Shown piece after piece: positions 1 through 9,301 of a stretch of 64,000 bases of DNA (position 1 is its first letter; each line of letters opens with the position of its first letter). This stretch comes from Tritrichomonas musculus (Eukaryota > Parabasalia > Tritrichomonadida > Tritrichomonadidae), in contig JAPFFF010000004.1 of the NCBI GenBank assembly GCA_039105265.1, positions 496,001 to 560,000 of the forward strand. Direction: 5' to 3'. Made by a program: the position numbers and the translations under genes. The notes beneath the pieces were generated by a model that worked only from the letters and a program-made list of their open reading frames with translations, made no database searches and had not been told where the DNA came from.

Positions 1-600
1 GAATTTAACATATTTTTTCCCAATTTTCCCTAATATGCAGATAATAAGTAAAAAATTATCGGCCAAATATTCAATTGAATCTTTCTAAGAATAATTCATT
101 TTTTAAATTTTTGAATTAATGTTTACATTCAAAAAATTATCGGATTAAAATTAATAATATCGTAAAAATGTATGGTAAATATTATTTAAAAATTATAATT
201 ATAAATATAATTATAAATATAAAAATCCATAATTAAAATTCATACCAATCCTCCGTAAAATTTAAATTTCTGACACTTTACATAATTTTCGCACACATAT
301 TAGTAAAAGATTATAATTCAATTATTCAATTGGGTAAATCTCTTTTATTATTCAAATATAATCAACCCAATTAACATTTATTTGCTTAATATCTTTATTA
401 ATTTAAATAATTTTTTATATTTTATTCAATAAAATATTATAAATTATAATTTTTTTACTATATAAAATATTTATTCATATATAAATGCTTTTTATAAGGA
501 AATAAAATAATTTTTTAAAAATTTGAAATACATTCATATTGAGGAAAAATAAAATTAGTTGTTGAATTGAATTTCTTCAAAAAAACTTAAGATATAAAAT
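1..600. other. AT-rich intergenic region
   Basis: No convincing gene is visible on either strand. The sequence is very AT-rich with short A and T runs and direct ATAAATATAATTATAAAT-like repeats near 190-225. The last 100 bases are the probable 5' flank of the gene starting at 601. The left edge is cut by the window, so part of an upstream gene's 3' flank may be present. Confidence 0.6.
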
Positions 601-2121
601 ATGAATATTCCTTCAACCAATTCTCTAATTAGCCGTTCTAGGCGAGCATCTTTAAGCCTAAAAAACAAAAACTTAAGTCCTATAACAATTCCAACTTTTT
701 CCAATCTGGCTGATACACATGCCGCTCCATCTAATCGAAAGAGAAATATATCTTTGTCATCAAGCCAAATGGGTAGCCAAATTAAATTCACCAAAAGCTC
801 AAGGGCAGTTCAACATTCATCCCGCAATTTAGTTAGCCTTAAAGAAACACAAGAAGCAATATCTTACATGTCATTCAAAGATCTTCTAAAAAACAATATC
901 CAAAAATCGAATGCAAATGCCAATGCAAAATTATCAAATTATGAGGTTAAAATTCGCGTATTTTCAAACTATGGACACGAAAACTTAATAACTTCGGGAG
1001 AAATAGATATTCTTGATCAAAATCAAGCAACAATTAGGAATATTACGTGCTCTGTTTCATCAATAATTCTTGACAAAAATAAAAATATAGCAATTACAGT
1101 TGATAAAAATAACGAACTTCCGGTGATTGATGAAAATGAAGAAGTAAGTAATAATAATGCTTTCACTCAACCTTTCAGTAATGAAGATACTTCATCACGG
1201 CTTGTAAATCAACAAATTATCAAAAATAGCATTGAAGAAACATGGATTCACAAGTGGGAAGGCAACAATAAAGACAATAAATCTGAGGAAAAATTAATTG
1301 ATATTATTTTAAATTTCAAATCACAAGAGAAACCTTTATTTGTTCGTATTTTCCCATCTCCTTTTATTCCCGAAGCTAATCTTAACTCAATACAAGTATA
1401 CATCAATGAAAAACTGATGCATGAAGGAACATTAAATCAAACGTTCTGTTCTGTTATAGAATTACATTATGATGAAGGATGTGCCACCGATTTGTCGATG
1501 TATATTAAAAGTGAAGATAAAAACATGCCACATGTTCTTCGTGATCAGTTTGGAATTTTACCATTTTCTTTTACGAAAGAAATCTCTATTTCAATAATTG
1601 AGAGCTCTTCAAAGAAGCCAAGTTCAGATCCAAATTTAAGTAATTCATCCTTTGTTGATCCCAACGATCAATCATTAAATTCTATAATGTTTGGAATTAG
1701 AAAAATTGCTTTCTTTACAACCGCTGGTGAAATGGTGAAACCTGATTCGATGGAAATAGCATCCAAAAACATCAAATGCTATCAACCACTTCCACAACTT
1801 TTTACAGATGAAATTACAACAGCTAACAGCCAGCCATGGAAAGGAGCTTTCATAGATGATAACGAGTTTTTAATTACATTTAAAAATCCATTGCCGATAG
1901 CTGCAATTGGAATCCTGTCTCCTTCTGTCCACACAACTTTAAGAGGCATAAGGGTCAAAAAAATAGCGGTTAAGGTCAATGGCGTAATGAGATGGGTGGG
2001 CAAAATCTTTAATCATCTTAATAACTCTTACGATAGAAACGATGAAGATGATTTTCCATTCTATTTGTATCTCACTAACCACGATGAAACTAGGAAAGCT
2101 ATTCCGAAGTACTTCTCATGA
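601..2121 (+). CDS. KATNIP-like (katanin-interacting protein family, DUF4457-type) protein
   Basis: This 506-residue protein has a basic, Ser-rich disordered start (about 1-100). It continues with beta-rich segments that resemble the repeats of katanin-interacting protein KATNIP/KIAA0556. Residues about 113-145 read as an 'IRVFSNYGHENL...GEIDILDQ' block, which matches the family pattern of a strand, a 'WGH'-like turn, then 'G..EVLD..G'. A last block (about 360-490) has the family order of lost contact residues, 'WKGAFIDD', a strand, then 'LRGIRVKKIAVKVNG'. Known KATNIP proteins are longer, have several repeats, and bind katanin and microtubules at the ciliary base. Role here is inferred from that. 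The ATG at 601 is the first in frame. A general carbohydrate-binding-like beta sandwich is the main alternative. Confidence 0.55.
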   Translation: MNIPSTNSLISRSRRASLSLKNKNLSPITIPTFSNLADTHAAPSNRKRNISLSSSQMGSQIKFTKSSRAVQHSSRNLVSLKETQEAISYMSFKDLLKNNIQKSNANANAKLSNYEVKIRVFSNYGHENLITSGEIDILDQNQATIRNITCSVSSIILDKNKNIAITVDKNNELPVIDENEEVSNNNAFTQPFSNEDTSSRLVNQQIIKNSIEETWIHKWEGNNKDNKSEEKLIDIILNFKSQEKPLFVRIFPSPFIPEANLNSIQVYINEKLMHEGTLNQTFCSVIELHYDEGCATDLSMYIKSEDKNMPHVLRDQFGILPFSFTKEISISIIESSSKKPSSDPNLSNSSFVDPNDQSLNSIMFGIRKIAFFTTAGEMVKPDSMEIASKNIKCYQPLPQLFTDEITTANSQPWKGAFIDDNEFLITFKNPLPIAAIGILSPSVHTTLRGIRVKKIAVKVNGVMRWVGKIFNHLNNSYDRNDEDDFPFYLYLTNHDETRKAIPKYFS

Positions 2122-2298
2122 TATTAATTGTATTTTTATTATAACTTTTTGTGTTATTTCATTGTTATTTATATAGTAAATTAGTATGTTGTTGGATTTT
2201 TTATTTGTTTATTTAAATTTCATGATTAATATTTATATTTGGAAAGCAACAAAAGTCAAGAGTAAGGAACACAAAAAGAAAAAAAAATTCATCAGCTT

Positions 2299-2880
2299 TC
2301 ATCATCGTTTTCTTTGTCATTCATCATTTTCTTTGTCATTCATCATTTTCTTTGTCATTCATCATTTTCTTTGTCATTCATCGTTTTCTTTGTCATTCAT
2401 CATTTTCTTTGTCATTCATCATTTTCTTTGTCATTCATCGTTTTCTTTGTCATTCATCGTTTTCTTTGTCATTCATCATTTTCTTTGTCATTCATCATTT
2501 TCTTTGTCATTCATCGTTTTCTTTGTCATTCATCATTTTCTTTGTCATTCATCATTTTCTTGTCATTCATCATTTTCTTTGTCATTCATCATTTTCTTTG
2601 TCATTCATCATTTTCTTTGTCATTCATCATTTTCTTTGTCATTCATCATTTTCTTTGTCATTCATCATTTTCTTGTCATTCATCATTTTCTTGTCATTCA
2701 TCATTTTCTTTGTCATTCATCATTTTCTTTGTCATTCATCATTTTCTTTGTCATTCATCATTTTCTTGTCATTCATCATTTTCTTTGTCATTCATCATTT
2801 TCTTTGTCATTCATCATTTTCTTGTCATTCATCATTTTCTTGTCATTCATCATTTTCTTTGTCATTCATCGTTTTGATCA
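2299..2880. repeat. 19-bp minisatellite, about 30 units
   Basis: A tandem array of GTCATTCATCATTTTCTTT (19 bp) runs from 2316 with 30 units, after a shortened first copy at 2299. Six units are 18 bp because one T of the final run is missing (starting at 2544, 2657, 2675, 2750, 2806 and 2824). Five units carry CATCG in place of CATCA (2373, 2430, 2449, 2506, 2861). The order G-A-A-G in units 4-7 is repeated in units 8-11, which suggests duplication of a four-unit block. The array is pyrimidine-rich on the + strand and contains no stop in any + frame, so three overlapping open frames result. I regard it as non-coding. It sits between the 3' ends of two convergent genes. Confidence 0.95.
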
Positions 2881-3100
2881 TGACTAATTTTTTTTCAATT
2901 ACCATTTTTTGCTTATTAATATGTTTCTTTACGATTGATTCCTATAACCAATTATATTTCACCTCCTTTACGAATACTTGATTGCATTTCAAATGACCAG
3001 ATCCAGCCATGGCTTTATTTATAGACACACTCCTCAAACAAAATCTAATTTCAAACGAATATGAACAAATTACAATCTCGCCAACTACGAATATTTTTTT

Positions 3101-4528
3101 CTAGTCAATTTTCTTCCAGTTGTTTGTTGCCTTTCTTTTCACACAGAAGAAGGTGACAAAACCGACAAACTCGATCACGCACACGAAGAACATCAGCTTA
3201 ATTATTGCATCTTTTTCCAAGTCGCCAGGAATCTTAATTTTAACTCCTTTACTGTCGACATTTCTAATTTCCTTAACGTATGAAACAACCGATTTTTCAG
3301 TTTCATTTTTAATTTGGTCGAAATTTGAATGAATTGAGACAGATATCTCAAAAAGTTGATCTTTTACGTTATTCCAGGTTTGAATCAAGTCAAGTTTCAA
3401 GTCAGTCAAGTCGTTACTAATCTTCTCAATTTTTGAGAGGGCTGAATTCAATCTTACATTCAAAATTTGAGTGATGAAAATATGTAGGTCATCAAGTGTC
3501 AAATCTTGGTCAGCTCTTCGAATCATTTCGTTAATTTCAATGAATGAGTCTTTCAATTTGGTTTGATTATAGTTTTCTGCATCTTCTTCTTTTTCATCTT
3601 CATCTTCTTCTTGATTCGTTCCTGCATTCAATTTGCCGCTATTGAATTCCATTTCTTCTCGGTAAAAATTGACTTTTTTCATTGAAATTTTCCGTTTTTG
3701 TTTCGAAAATGATCGTGATATGGAACCACTGCTTAAATATTTACGATTTAAATTCATTTCTGTTTCATTTATTTCATTATTCACTTTTTGTGAGATTTTG
3801 ATGGAGTATAAACCATTCAAAATTTCTATATTGGATTTTTTTTCTTTTCTAGAAATAAAATTGTCGTTGTCAATGTCTGATATTTGGTTGATCACACTGA
3901 AATAGCCGGTTGTCATGTTCATTTTCATTGAATATATCTTTTGATATTCATTTTTCTTTCCTGTTTGATCATCAAGATAGGAAAAATCAAAATTCTCATT
4001 TTGTTTGTCAATTTGGATTGCGAAAAAATGCTCTTTACTAGATATGAAATATGGTATTGATTTGATTTCATTACTTTTTGAAAAACCAACTAGCGTTCCA
4101 TCATTGGCTTGTATCGAAAAAGCTAAATCCAATTTATTATCATCATTTACAGATGTAATATTGATGATAAATTTGAAGCCATTCCATGAAAGAAAAGATT
4201 CCGGACAAAGCTCATTTGTAAAAGAAATTATAATTGAACTTTTTTTCATATTTTTTTTCATGTTAGAAAATGAAATTTTATTTAATTGTAAAGAAAAATT
4301 AAAATTAATTTGCCAATCTGCAGAAAGTGTTCTTTGATATGCACAAAGCCCACCATAATCATTTGTCAATAAAGATGTAAGTCGAATGAATTTTTTCATA
4401 TTTATTGCTGATCCTCTTAGAGCCCAGACACCAACCTCACTAATATTACTTTGAACAATAGGAGATTGAAAGTTAAAATCAGGCTGAATTAAACTAAATG
4501 ATACAATAAATAAGTAAATTAAAAACAT
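3101..4528 (-). CDS. L-type lectin family (ERGIC-53/VIP36-like) membrane cargo receptor
   Basis: The 475-residue protein starts with a short hydrophobic signal peptide (residues 1-15). A lumenal domain follows that resembles the L-type lectin fold: 'VWALRGSAINMKKFIRLTS' (about 33-51) matches the family 'W...GSA.....IRLT' opening, then alternating strands such as 'WQINFNFSLQL' to about residue 250. An acidic, Lys-rich linker follows (about 300-320), then amphipathic helices likely to form a coiled coil (about 340-435). One transmembrane helix (about 447-466) is followed by a short basic tail. This order (signal, lectin, coiled coil, membrane anchor, short tail) is that of ER-Golgi cargo receptors such as LMAN1. 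The usual Ca2+-binding residues were not clearly recognised, so sugar binding is uncertain. Confidence 0.65.
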   Translation of the reverse strand: MFLIYLFIVSFSLIQPDFNFQSPIVQSNISEVGVWALRGSAINMKKFIRLTSLLTNDYGGLCAYQRTLSADWQINFNFSLQLNKISFSNMKKNMKKSSIIISFTNELCPESFLSWNGFKFIINITSVNDDNKLDLAFSIQANDGTLVGFSKSNEIKSIPYFISSKEHFFAIQIDKQNENFDFSYLDDQTGKKNEYQKIYSMKMNMTTGYFSVINQISDIDNDNFISRKEKKSNIEILNGLYSIKISQKVNNEINETEMNLNRKYLSSGSISRSFSKQKRKISMKKVNFYREEMEFNSGKLNAGTNQEEDEDEKEEDAENYNQTKLKDSFIEINEMIRRADQDLTLDDLHIFITQILNVRLNSALSKIEKISNDLTDLKLDLIQTWNNVKDQLFEISVSIHSNFDQIKNETEKSVVSYVKEIRNVDSKGVKIKIPGDLEKDAIIKLMFFVCVIEFVGFVTFFCVKRKATNNWKKID

Positions 4529-4657
4529 TCAAATAATAAAAAAAATTGAGTTTATTATTAATCGTACTGGTTAAATAATTGAATATTTATTTGAAAACCT
4601 TTTAATTTGAAATTTAAAATTTATAAAATTTTATATATAGTTAATTTATTTAAACCT

Positions 4658-4665
4658 TCATTTTT
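4658..4665 (+). promoter_or_regulatory. initiator (Inr)-like TCATTTTT
   Basis: TCATTTTT, with the A at 4660, lies 12 bases before the ATG at 4672. The trichomonad initiator is known as TCA(C/T)(A/T), usually within about 20 bases of the start codon. The motif, spacing and downstream gene agree. In AT-rich DNA a chance match is possible. Confidence 0.55.
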
Positions 4666-4671
4666 ATTCCA

Positions 4672-6009
4672 ATGACACAATCACAAAATGAGCAAAATCA
4701 AATACAAAAGTTTGAAGTTACACGTGGAGGAATTAAAACAGTTTATAACGGTGATCGGAATTTATATTCATTACAATTTGTTGCAAGAGACTTTCGCCAA
4801 AAATGTCGAAAACAATATACGACATTTGTTATAATACAATTTATTTTTTCATGCCTATCAATTGCAATAAGTTTGATTCAAATGGAAATAGCTAGAAATG
4901 CACAAAATACAGATAAAATGGCAACAGTTCAACTTCTAGTAATTATAAATATTATTGTTTGCGGACTTAACTTCTTTATTATAGTTTTTCGAATTAATAT
5001 AAAATATTATCAATTTCGTGTTCGTACTTCATATCCGATCGATTTCATTCACTTCCTTTTTCTTCGAAATAAGGCCCTTATGTTCTTTCTAGAAATTGTA
5101 TTTAATTGGATTATTCCTTATTCAACAAATCCTGAAATTTCAAATTGGATAAATATATTAATGATGTTCAAATTATATCCAATTGTTATTATCAATAATT
5201 GCTTTTCAAGCATCAACAAAAACAAACTGTGCATTACCCAAAATCTTGAATCCTTTAATCTTCCATCACCATCTTATGGCACAGTATTTTATTTAAAGTA
5301 TATAATTCAAGTACACGGAGCCATGATAATTGGGGGCATGTATGCTATTTTAATTCTATTCTTTGCATATCTCTTTTATTCTTCAAATAAACCATCAAAC
5401 CAACTTCCTATCGAAGAAACAAGAGACTACAACTTTTTACAGACAATTTATTGGGCAATTATCACAACAACTACAGTTGGATATGGTGATTTAGGTCCAG
5501 TTGGACATTTTCAACGAGCAATTGCAATTATTCTTGTTTTTCTCGGCGTTATTTTAACTTCTTTAATTATGGGTTTCGTTACGACTTGGATGCAAATGCA
5601 AGAAAATGAAGTTCAAGCTCTAAGAATTGCAGAAAGAAAAGTTTTGGTTTCTGAGCTTGATAAGTGGGCAGCAAGAGTGATTCAATATTCTTATAGAATC
5701 AAAAAATATCATGGATCTGAGCCAACAACGAATGCCCTTTTGAATAATAAAAGGTTTATGGAGCTACAAAGACACCTATTACAAGCATTGACAAAAGTTC
5801 AAGATATTCAAAGAACATTAAATAATGAATATAATTTCGATCCAACTAAAAAATCGAATGATGAGCCAGATAAACTAATCAGACAAGCTAATGTGCTTGA
5901 TGATTATCATTATACTCTTGACCACCAAATCGATTACCTAAATGAGGAAATATCAACCTTATTGACATATTTAAAAATCCAACCAGTCAAATTTATGGAC
6001 GATGCTTGA
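4672..6009 (+). CDS. potassium channel, SK-like (six membrane segments, TVGYGD filter)
   Basis: The 445-residue membrane protein has hydrophobic segments at about 46-68, 84-106, 130-180 (two or more), 215-238 and 285-307. Between the last two is the pore loop with the K+ selectivity filter TVGYGD at 268-273. The first segments have no Arg-rich S4 voltage sensor. After the last helix, a region with 'WAARVIQYSYRIKKYH' (about 335-350) lies where small-conductance Ca2+-activated (SK) channels bind calmodulin, followed by helices that could form a coiled coil. These points favour an SK-like channel over a voltage-gated one. A generic 6TM K+ channel is the alternative. The start ATG has an Inr-like motif 12 bases upstream. 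Confidence 0.8.
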   Translation: MTQSQNEQNQIQKFEVTRGGIKTVYNGDRNLYSLQFVARDFRQKCRKQYTTFVIIQFIFSCLSIAISLIQMEIARNAQNTDKMATVQLLVIINIIVCGLNFFIIVFRINIKYYQFRVRTSYPIDFIHFLFLRNKALMFFLEIVFNWIIPYSTNPEISNWINILMMFKLYPIVIINNCFSSINKNKLCITQNLESFNLPSPSYGTVFYLKYIIQVHGAMIIGGMYAILILFFAYLFYSSNKPSNQLPIEETRDYNFLQTIYWAIITTTTVGYGDLGPVGHFQRAIAIILVFLGVILTSLIMGFVTTWMQMQENEVQALRIAERKVLVSELDKWAARVIQYSYRIKKYHGSEPTTNALLNNKRFMELQRHLLQALTKVQDIQRTLNNEYNFDPTKKSNDEPDKLIRQANVLDDYHYTLDHQIDYLNEEISTLLTYLKIQPVKFMDDA

Positions 6010-6212
6010 ACCATTGATTTTATTTTGTTTGTTTTATAAAATTCTGGAAATATTATTTAAAAATTTACGATTTCTTCTAAATAAAGATACTTGCTTCAAA
6101 ATGATGATTCCTTAAATATACTGAATCATGAATCATCAAATGATTTTAAAAAATAAACGTCATGGTGAAATTTTGGTTAATTAATTAGTTATAGCTTCTC
6201 TTTTACCAAAAT

Positions 6213-8729
6213 ATGACTGAAAAAGGAGAATTGCAACTAACTATTGACCAATTAACACAACAACTAAATTTATTATATTCTGACGAAAGCCAAAAATATC
6301 AAGAAATTGGCCAGCAAATATCAAACTTTTTTATTTCACCTGCGTCAATACCAATTTCTTTTGAAATTATCCGATCATCTAATGACGAAAGATTACGTTT
6401 TTTTGCTGCTTGCTCATTTCGCTATTTTATTTTTGAAGATATTAAATTATTTTCTCAAGAAAACTTACTTGAAATGGCCAACTTATTTGGATCTTTTATA
6501 ATGAATAATCAAAATCGAATTTATTCACCAGATACAAAATATGTTATTCTTTCTTTAGCTGATTTATGTGGAATTTTTACCAATCTCATTGATACATCAT
6601 TTAAATTGTTTCCTCCAGAAATATTTCTCACTTTAATGGGATCATTAACATGCGAATTAAAAGAAAATAAATATAATGATAAATATAATAGAGATAGTCA
6701 TATCGAAGATGCCGTATCGAAGTACATAGATACAATATATCAATACTTTGCTGATACACCATTTAACATTCTTTGGGCTCAATCATTTAGTCAATTATTT
6801 GCATTTTTCCGGCTTACAAAATATTGCGTTCCTTTTTTAGAGAAAATTGCATTGATGACGCAAGATCAATTATATTTCAAAAGTTTTATCGATTTTGTTG
6901 AACAAGCTTTTCAAATCGATTATTTTGATGAAGAAAATAAACCACAATTGTTTTTCCATTCAAACATTGCACAACTAGCAATCAACTTTTTAAAAGCAAA
7001 TCCTAATTATGCTTCAACTATATGGAGTTACATATTTGATTATAGCGACTCTTTTTTATTATCAAATGATCAAATTGAATTTTCAGAAGCAGTGTTTCAA
7101 TCATTTTTTGACAGTCTTCCTTTGTTTTTTGATGATTCAGAAGGTTTTACAGCTGCTGTTGAGAAGTTTACTGTATTAATATTAACAAGCGATAATGAAG
7201 ATTATCACATATTTTATCCAGCCGAATTACGAATCAAAAACATTATATCTCTTATTAATGCTCTTATAATATTATATAATAAAAATGGAAATGATAAAGT
7301 ATCCATGTGCATTATACTTTCAATGAATCGTTTGATTAATTGCCCTTTTAGGGATCATGTTAAACAATTTATTGCATCTCAACAACTTTCTCCAGCTATA
7401 TTTTTGATGTTAAGTTCACTTTTATTTACTGACAAAGATTCTGAATTATTATTAACTGTATTTAATCAAATATTCGAAATTTCAGATGTTCCAATCGAAT
7501 CACTTCATTTCATCAAAGCAAAACTCCTATCAACTGAATTCATTATTCCTCATATACAGAAACTAATTCAATTTTGCTTGAATATATTGGATAAAAATCC
7601 AGAAGTGGCAATTGGGACATTAAAAACGCTTGCCGTCCACCATTCTACATATATCATTCCTTATTCATATGACTTATCGCAATCATTATTACCAATAATT
7701 CCACATTTTACTTTAGATCAGCAAAGATTATTAATTCAATTCTTTTTCCACATTTTTACACCATCAGATTTAGATAAACTTATGACAATTCAAAATCAAA
7801 TCATTCAAACTTGTTCTGTTGCAGTTTTATCTCAAGATCTCAATCGTATCAACAGCGTTCTTACGAAATTATTAGCCAATTTATACGCTAATTTTAACCA
7901 AGGTGTAAAACAGTTTATTGTTGACTTTATGGCTCAATTACTTCCTGTTGTATTTCATGAATTTGCTCCAATATCGAGTTTACCGCCATTACAAGATTCG
8001 TTATGTCAATTGATTAGAAACGCAGGTACTGAGAAATGCATTGTTTTCCCGCAAATAGAAGATCGAGGACAAAAGCAAAACGAGTTAATAAATGGAGGAA
8101 TGTACACAGAAATTTTTCAATGGTTATTTTCAATGATGAACCAAGATTTATGTTCATCTCACTTCACCGTCTTAACGGCTTTTCAAATATATCCATTTCC
8201 AGAGCTTCTTCAAATCATTTCAAGAATTGGTCCAAATGAAAATTCATCAATAATTCAAGAAATGCTTGATTATCTCAAAATAGTATTCCATGAAAATTCA
8301 GACGATCTTTGGCCGCTAATTCCAAGTGACTTTTTCATTTCATTCTTTGCATCTGGCCGATCAAGTGTTGATAGTACTCTTCTGAAGTTCTTTAGGGATA
8401 TTCATATTAAATCCAATGACGTAAAGCTGCATTTAATGGAAGCATTTATTGCAAGAATCGCCTTGAGTAATTTTGAATTTAGTAGCAGCGCTCAAATTGA
8501 GATGATTAAAACGTTGGCAGTTTTGATTAATGGCGATAAATCGTTATATGAATCTTATGTACAAATGATGGCTTCTGCATTCCCTATAATTGACCAAAAT
8601 AATAAATATTTCGCTCTTTTATGGGAAAAGGCAAATTTAAGTCAAGATAAAATCGAAACTTTAAAAAATTATCAATTGCTTGATATATGCAAAGAACTAA
8701 GAAATATTATCTTTAATCAACAACGTTAA
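6213..8729 (+). CDS. importin-beta/karyopherin family protein (transportin-3/importin-13-like)
   Basis: The 838-residue protein is almost entirely alpha-helical with HEAT-like helix pairs throughout. Its start resembles the importin-beta N-terminal domain: 'QQISNFF' (about 34-40) followed by a segment in which SSNDERLRFFAACSFRYFI (about 54-72) matches the family pattern 'vRffAa..l...I'. This N-terminal helix pair binds Ran-GTP in the family. Length and architecture fit transportin-3/importin-13-type receptors, which are usually 900-960 residues and import or export proteins through the nuclear pore. Cargo cannot be told from sequence. Sequence identity with known receptors looks low, so the exact subfamily is uncertain. 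Confidence 0.6.
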   Translation: MTEKGELQLTIDQLTQQLNLLYSDESQKYQEIGQQISNFFISPASIPISFEIIRSSNDERLRFFAACSFRYFIFEDIKLFSQENLLEMANLFGSFIMNNQNRIYSPDTKYVILSLADLCGIFTNLIDTSFKLFPPEIFLTLMGSLTCELKENKYNDKYNRDSHIEDAVSKYIDTIYQYFADTPFNILWAQSFSQLFAFFRLTKYCVPFLEKIALMTQDQLYFKSFIDFVEQAFQIDYFDEENKPQLFFHSNIAQLAINFLKANPNYASTIWSYIFDYSDSFLLSNDQIEFSEAVFQSFFDSLPLFFDDSEGFTAAVEKFTVLILTSDNEDYHIFYPAELRIKNIISLINALIILYNKNGNDKVSMCIILSMNRLINCPFRDHVKQFIASQQLSPAIFLMLSSLLFTDKDSELLLTVFNQIFEISDVPIESLHFIKAKLLSTEFIIPHIQKLIQFCLNILDKNPEVAIGTLKTLAVHHSTYIIPYSYDLSQSLLPIIPHFTLDQQRLLIQFFFHIFTPSDLDKLMTIQNQIIQTCSVAVLSQDLNRINSVLTKLLANLYANFNQGVKQFIVDFMAQLLPVVFHEFAPISSLPPLQDSLCQLIRNAGTEKCIVFPQIEDRGQKQNELINGGMYTEIFQWLFSMMNQDLCSSHFTVLTAFQIYPFPELLQIISRIGPNENSSIIQEMLDYLKIVFHENSDDLWPLIPSDFFISFFASGRSSVDSTLLKFFRDIHIKSNDVKLHLMEAFIARIALSNFEFSSSAQIEMIKTLAVLINGDKSLYESYVQMMASAFPIIDQNNKYFALLWEKANLSQDKIETLKNYQLLDICKELRNIIFNQQR

Positions 8730-9301
8730 TTTATAGAGATTTGAATAGTTAAATATTTTTATATTGAATTTTTTTTTTTTGATGTGGCAAAAATTATTTG
8801 ATGTATAAAACAAAATATTCTTCTTTTTACTTTTTTTTTTATCACCATCTTAAATGACTCCACTCGATTCTTAATGATATTAATTATACAAACCAATTAC
8901 TTTTGACAACAATACCGAAATTTGTATAATTAATATCTTATTAAATTTTCAATTACGAAATTGAATCATATTTTATGTTTTATCTATACAAATTTTCAAA
9001 AATAATAAACGGAATCTTCAACAAAATATTAACAATCTGAATTTGTACCCTAAATCAGGAAATGACTTTGAGAAAATAAATGAATTCTCTATTTTTTCAT
9101 ATAACATATCAGTATAAAAATAACTTAGTCATATCTCAAAACATACTTACTTCTTTATAACTTACAATTAATATATTAATAAATCACAATTAATATATTT
9201 ATAAATTATGAACATTCCTTAAAAATTCCTTTACTTCATACAGATTATAATGTCTTAACAAATGACGAACAAATAAATTTTGAATTTATAAATTGATATA
9301 G
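8730..9301. other. intergenic region, no gene seen
   Basis: About 570 bases of very AT-rich DNA lie between two same-strand genes. There are T runs near 8770 and 8831 and near-repeated 'aaatcacaattaatatat'-like words near 9165-9205. No ORF, RNA gene or clear initiator was recognised. Confidence 0.6.

Noticed and set aside
2299-2880. CRISPR-like array
   Set aside because: Units are directly adjacent with no unique spacers, and the surrounding genes are eukaryotic.
2186-2981. Three overlapping + strand open frames of 187-233 residues
   Set aside because: They are the same 19-bp repeat read in three frames; the repeat simply contains no stop.
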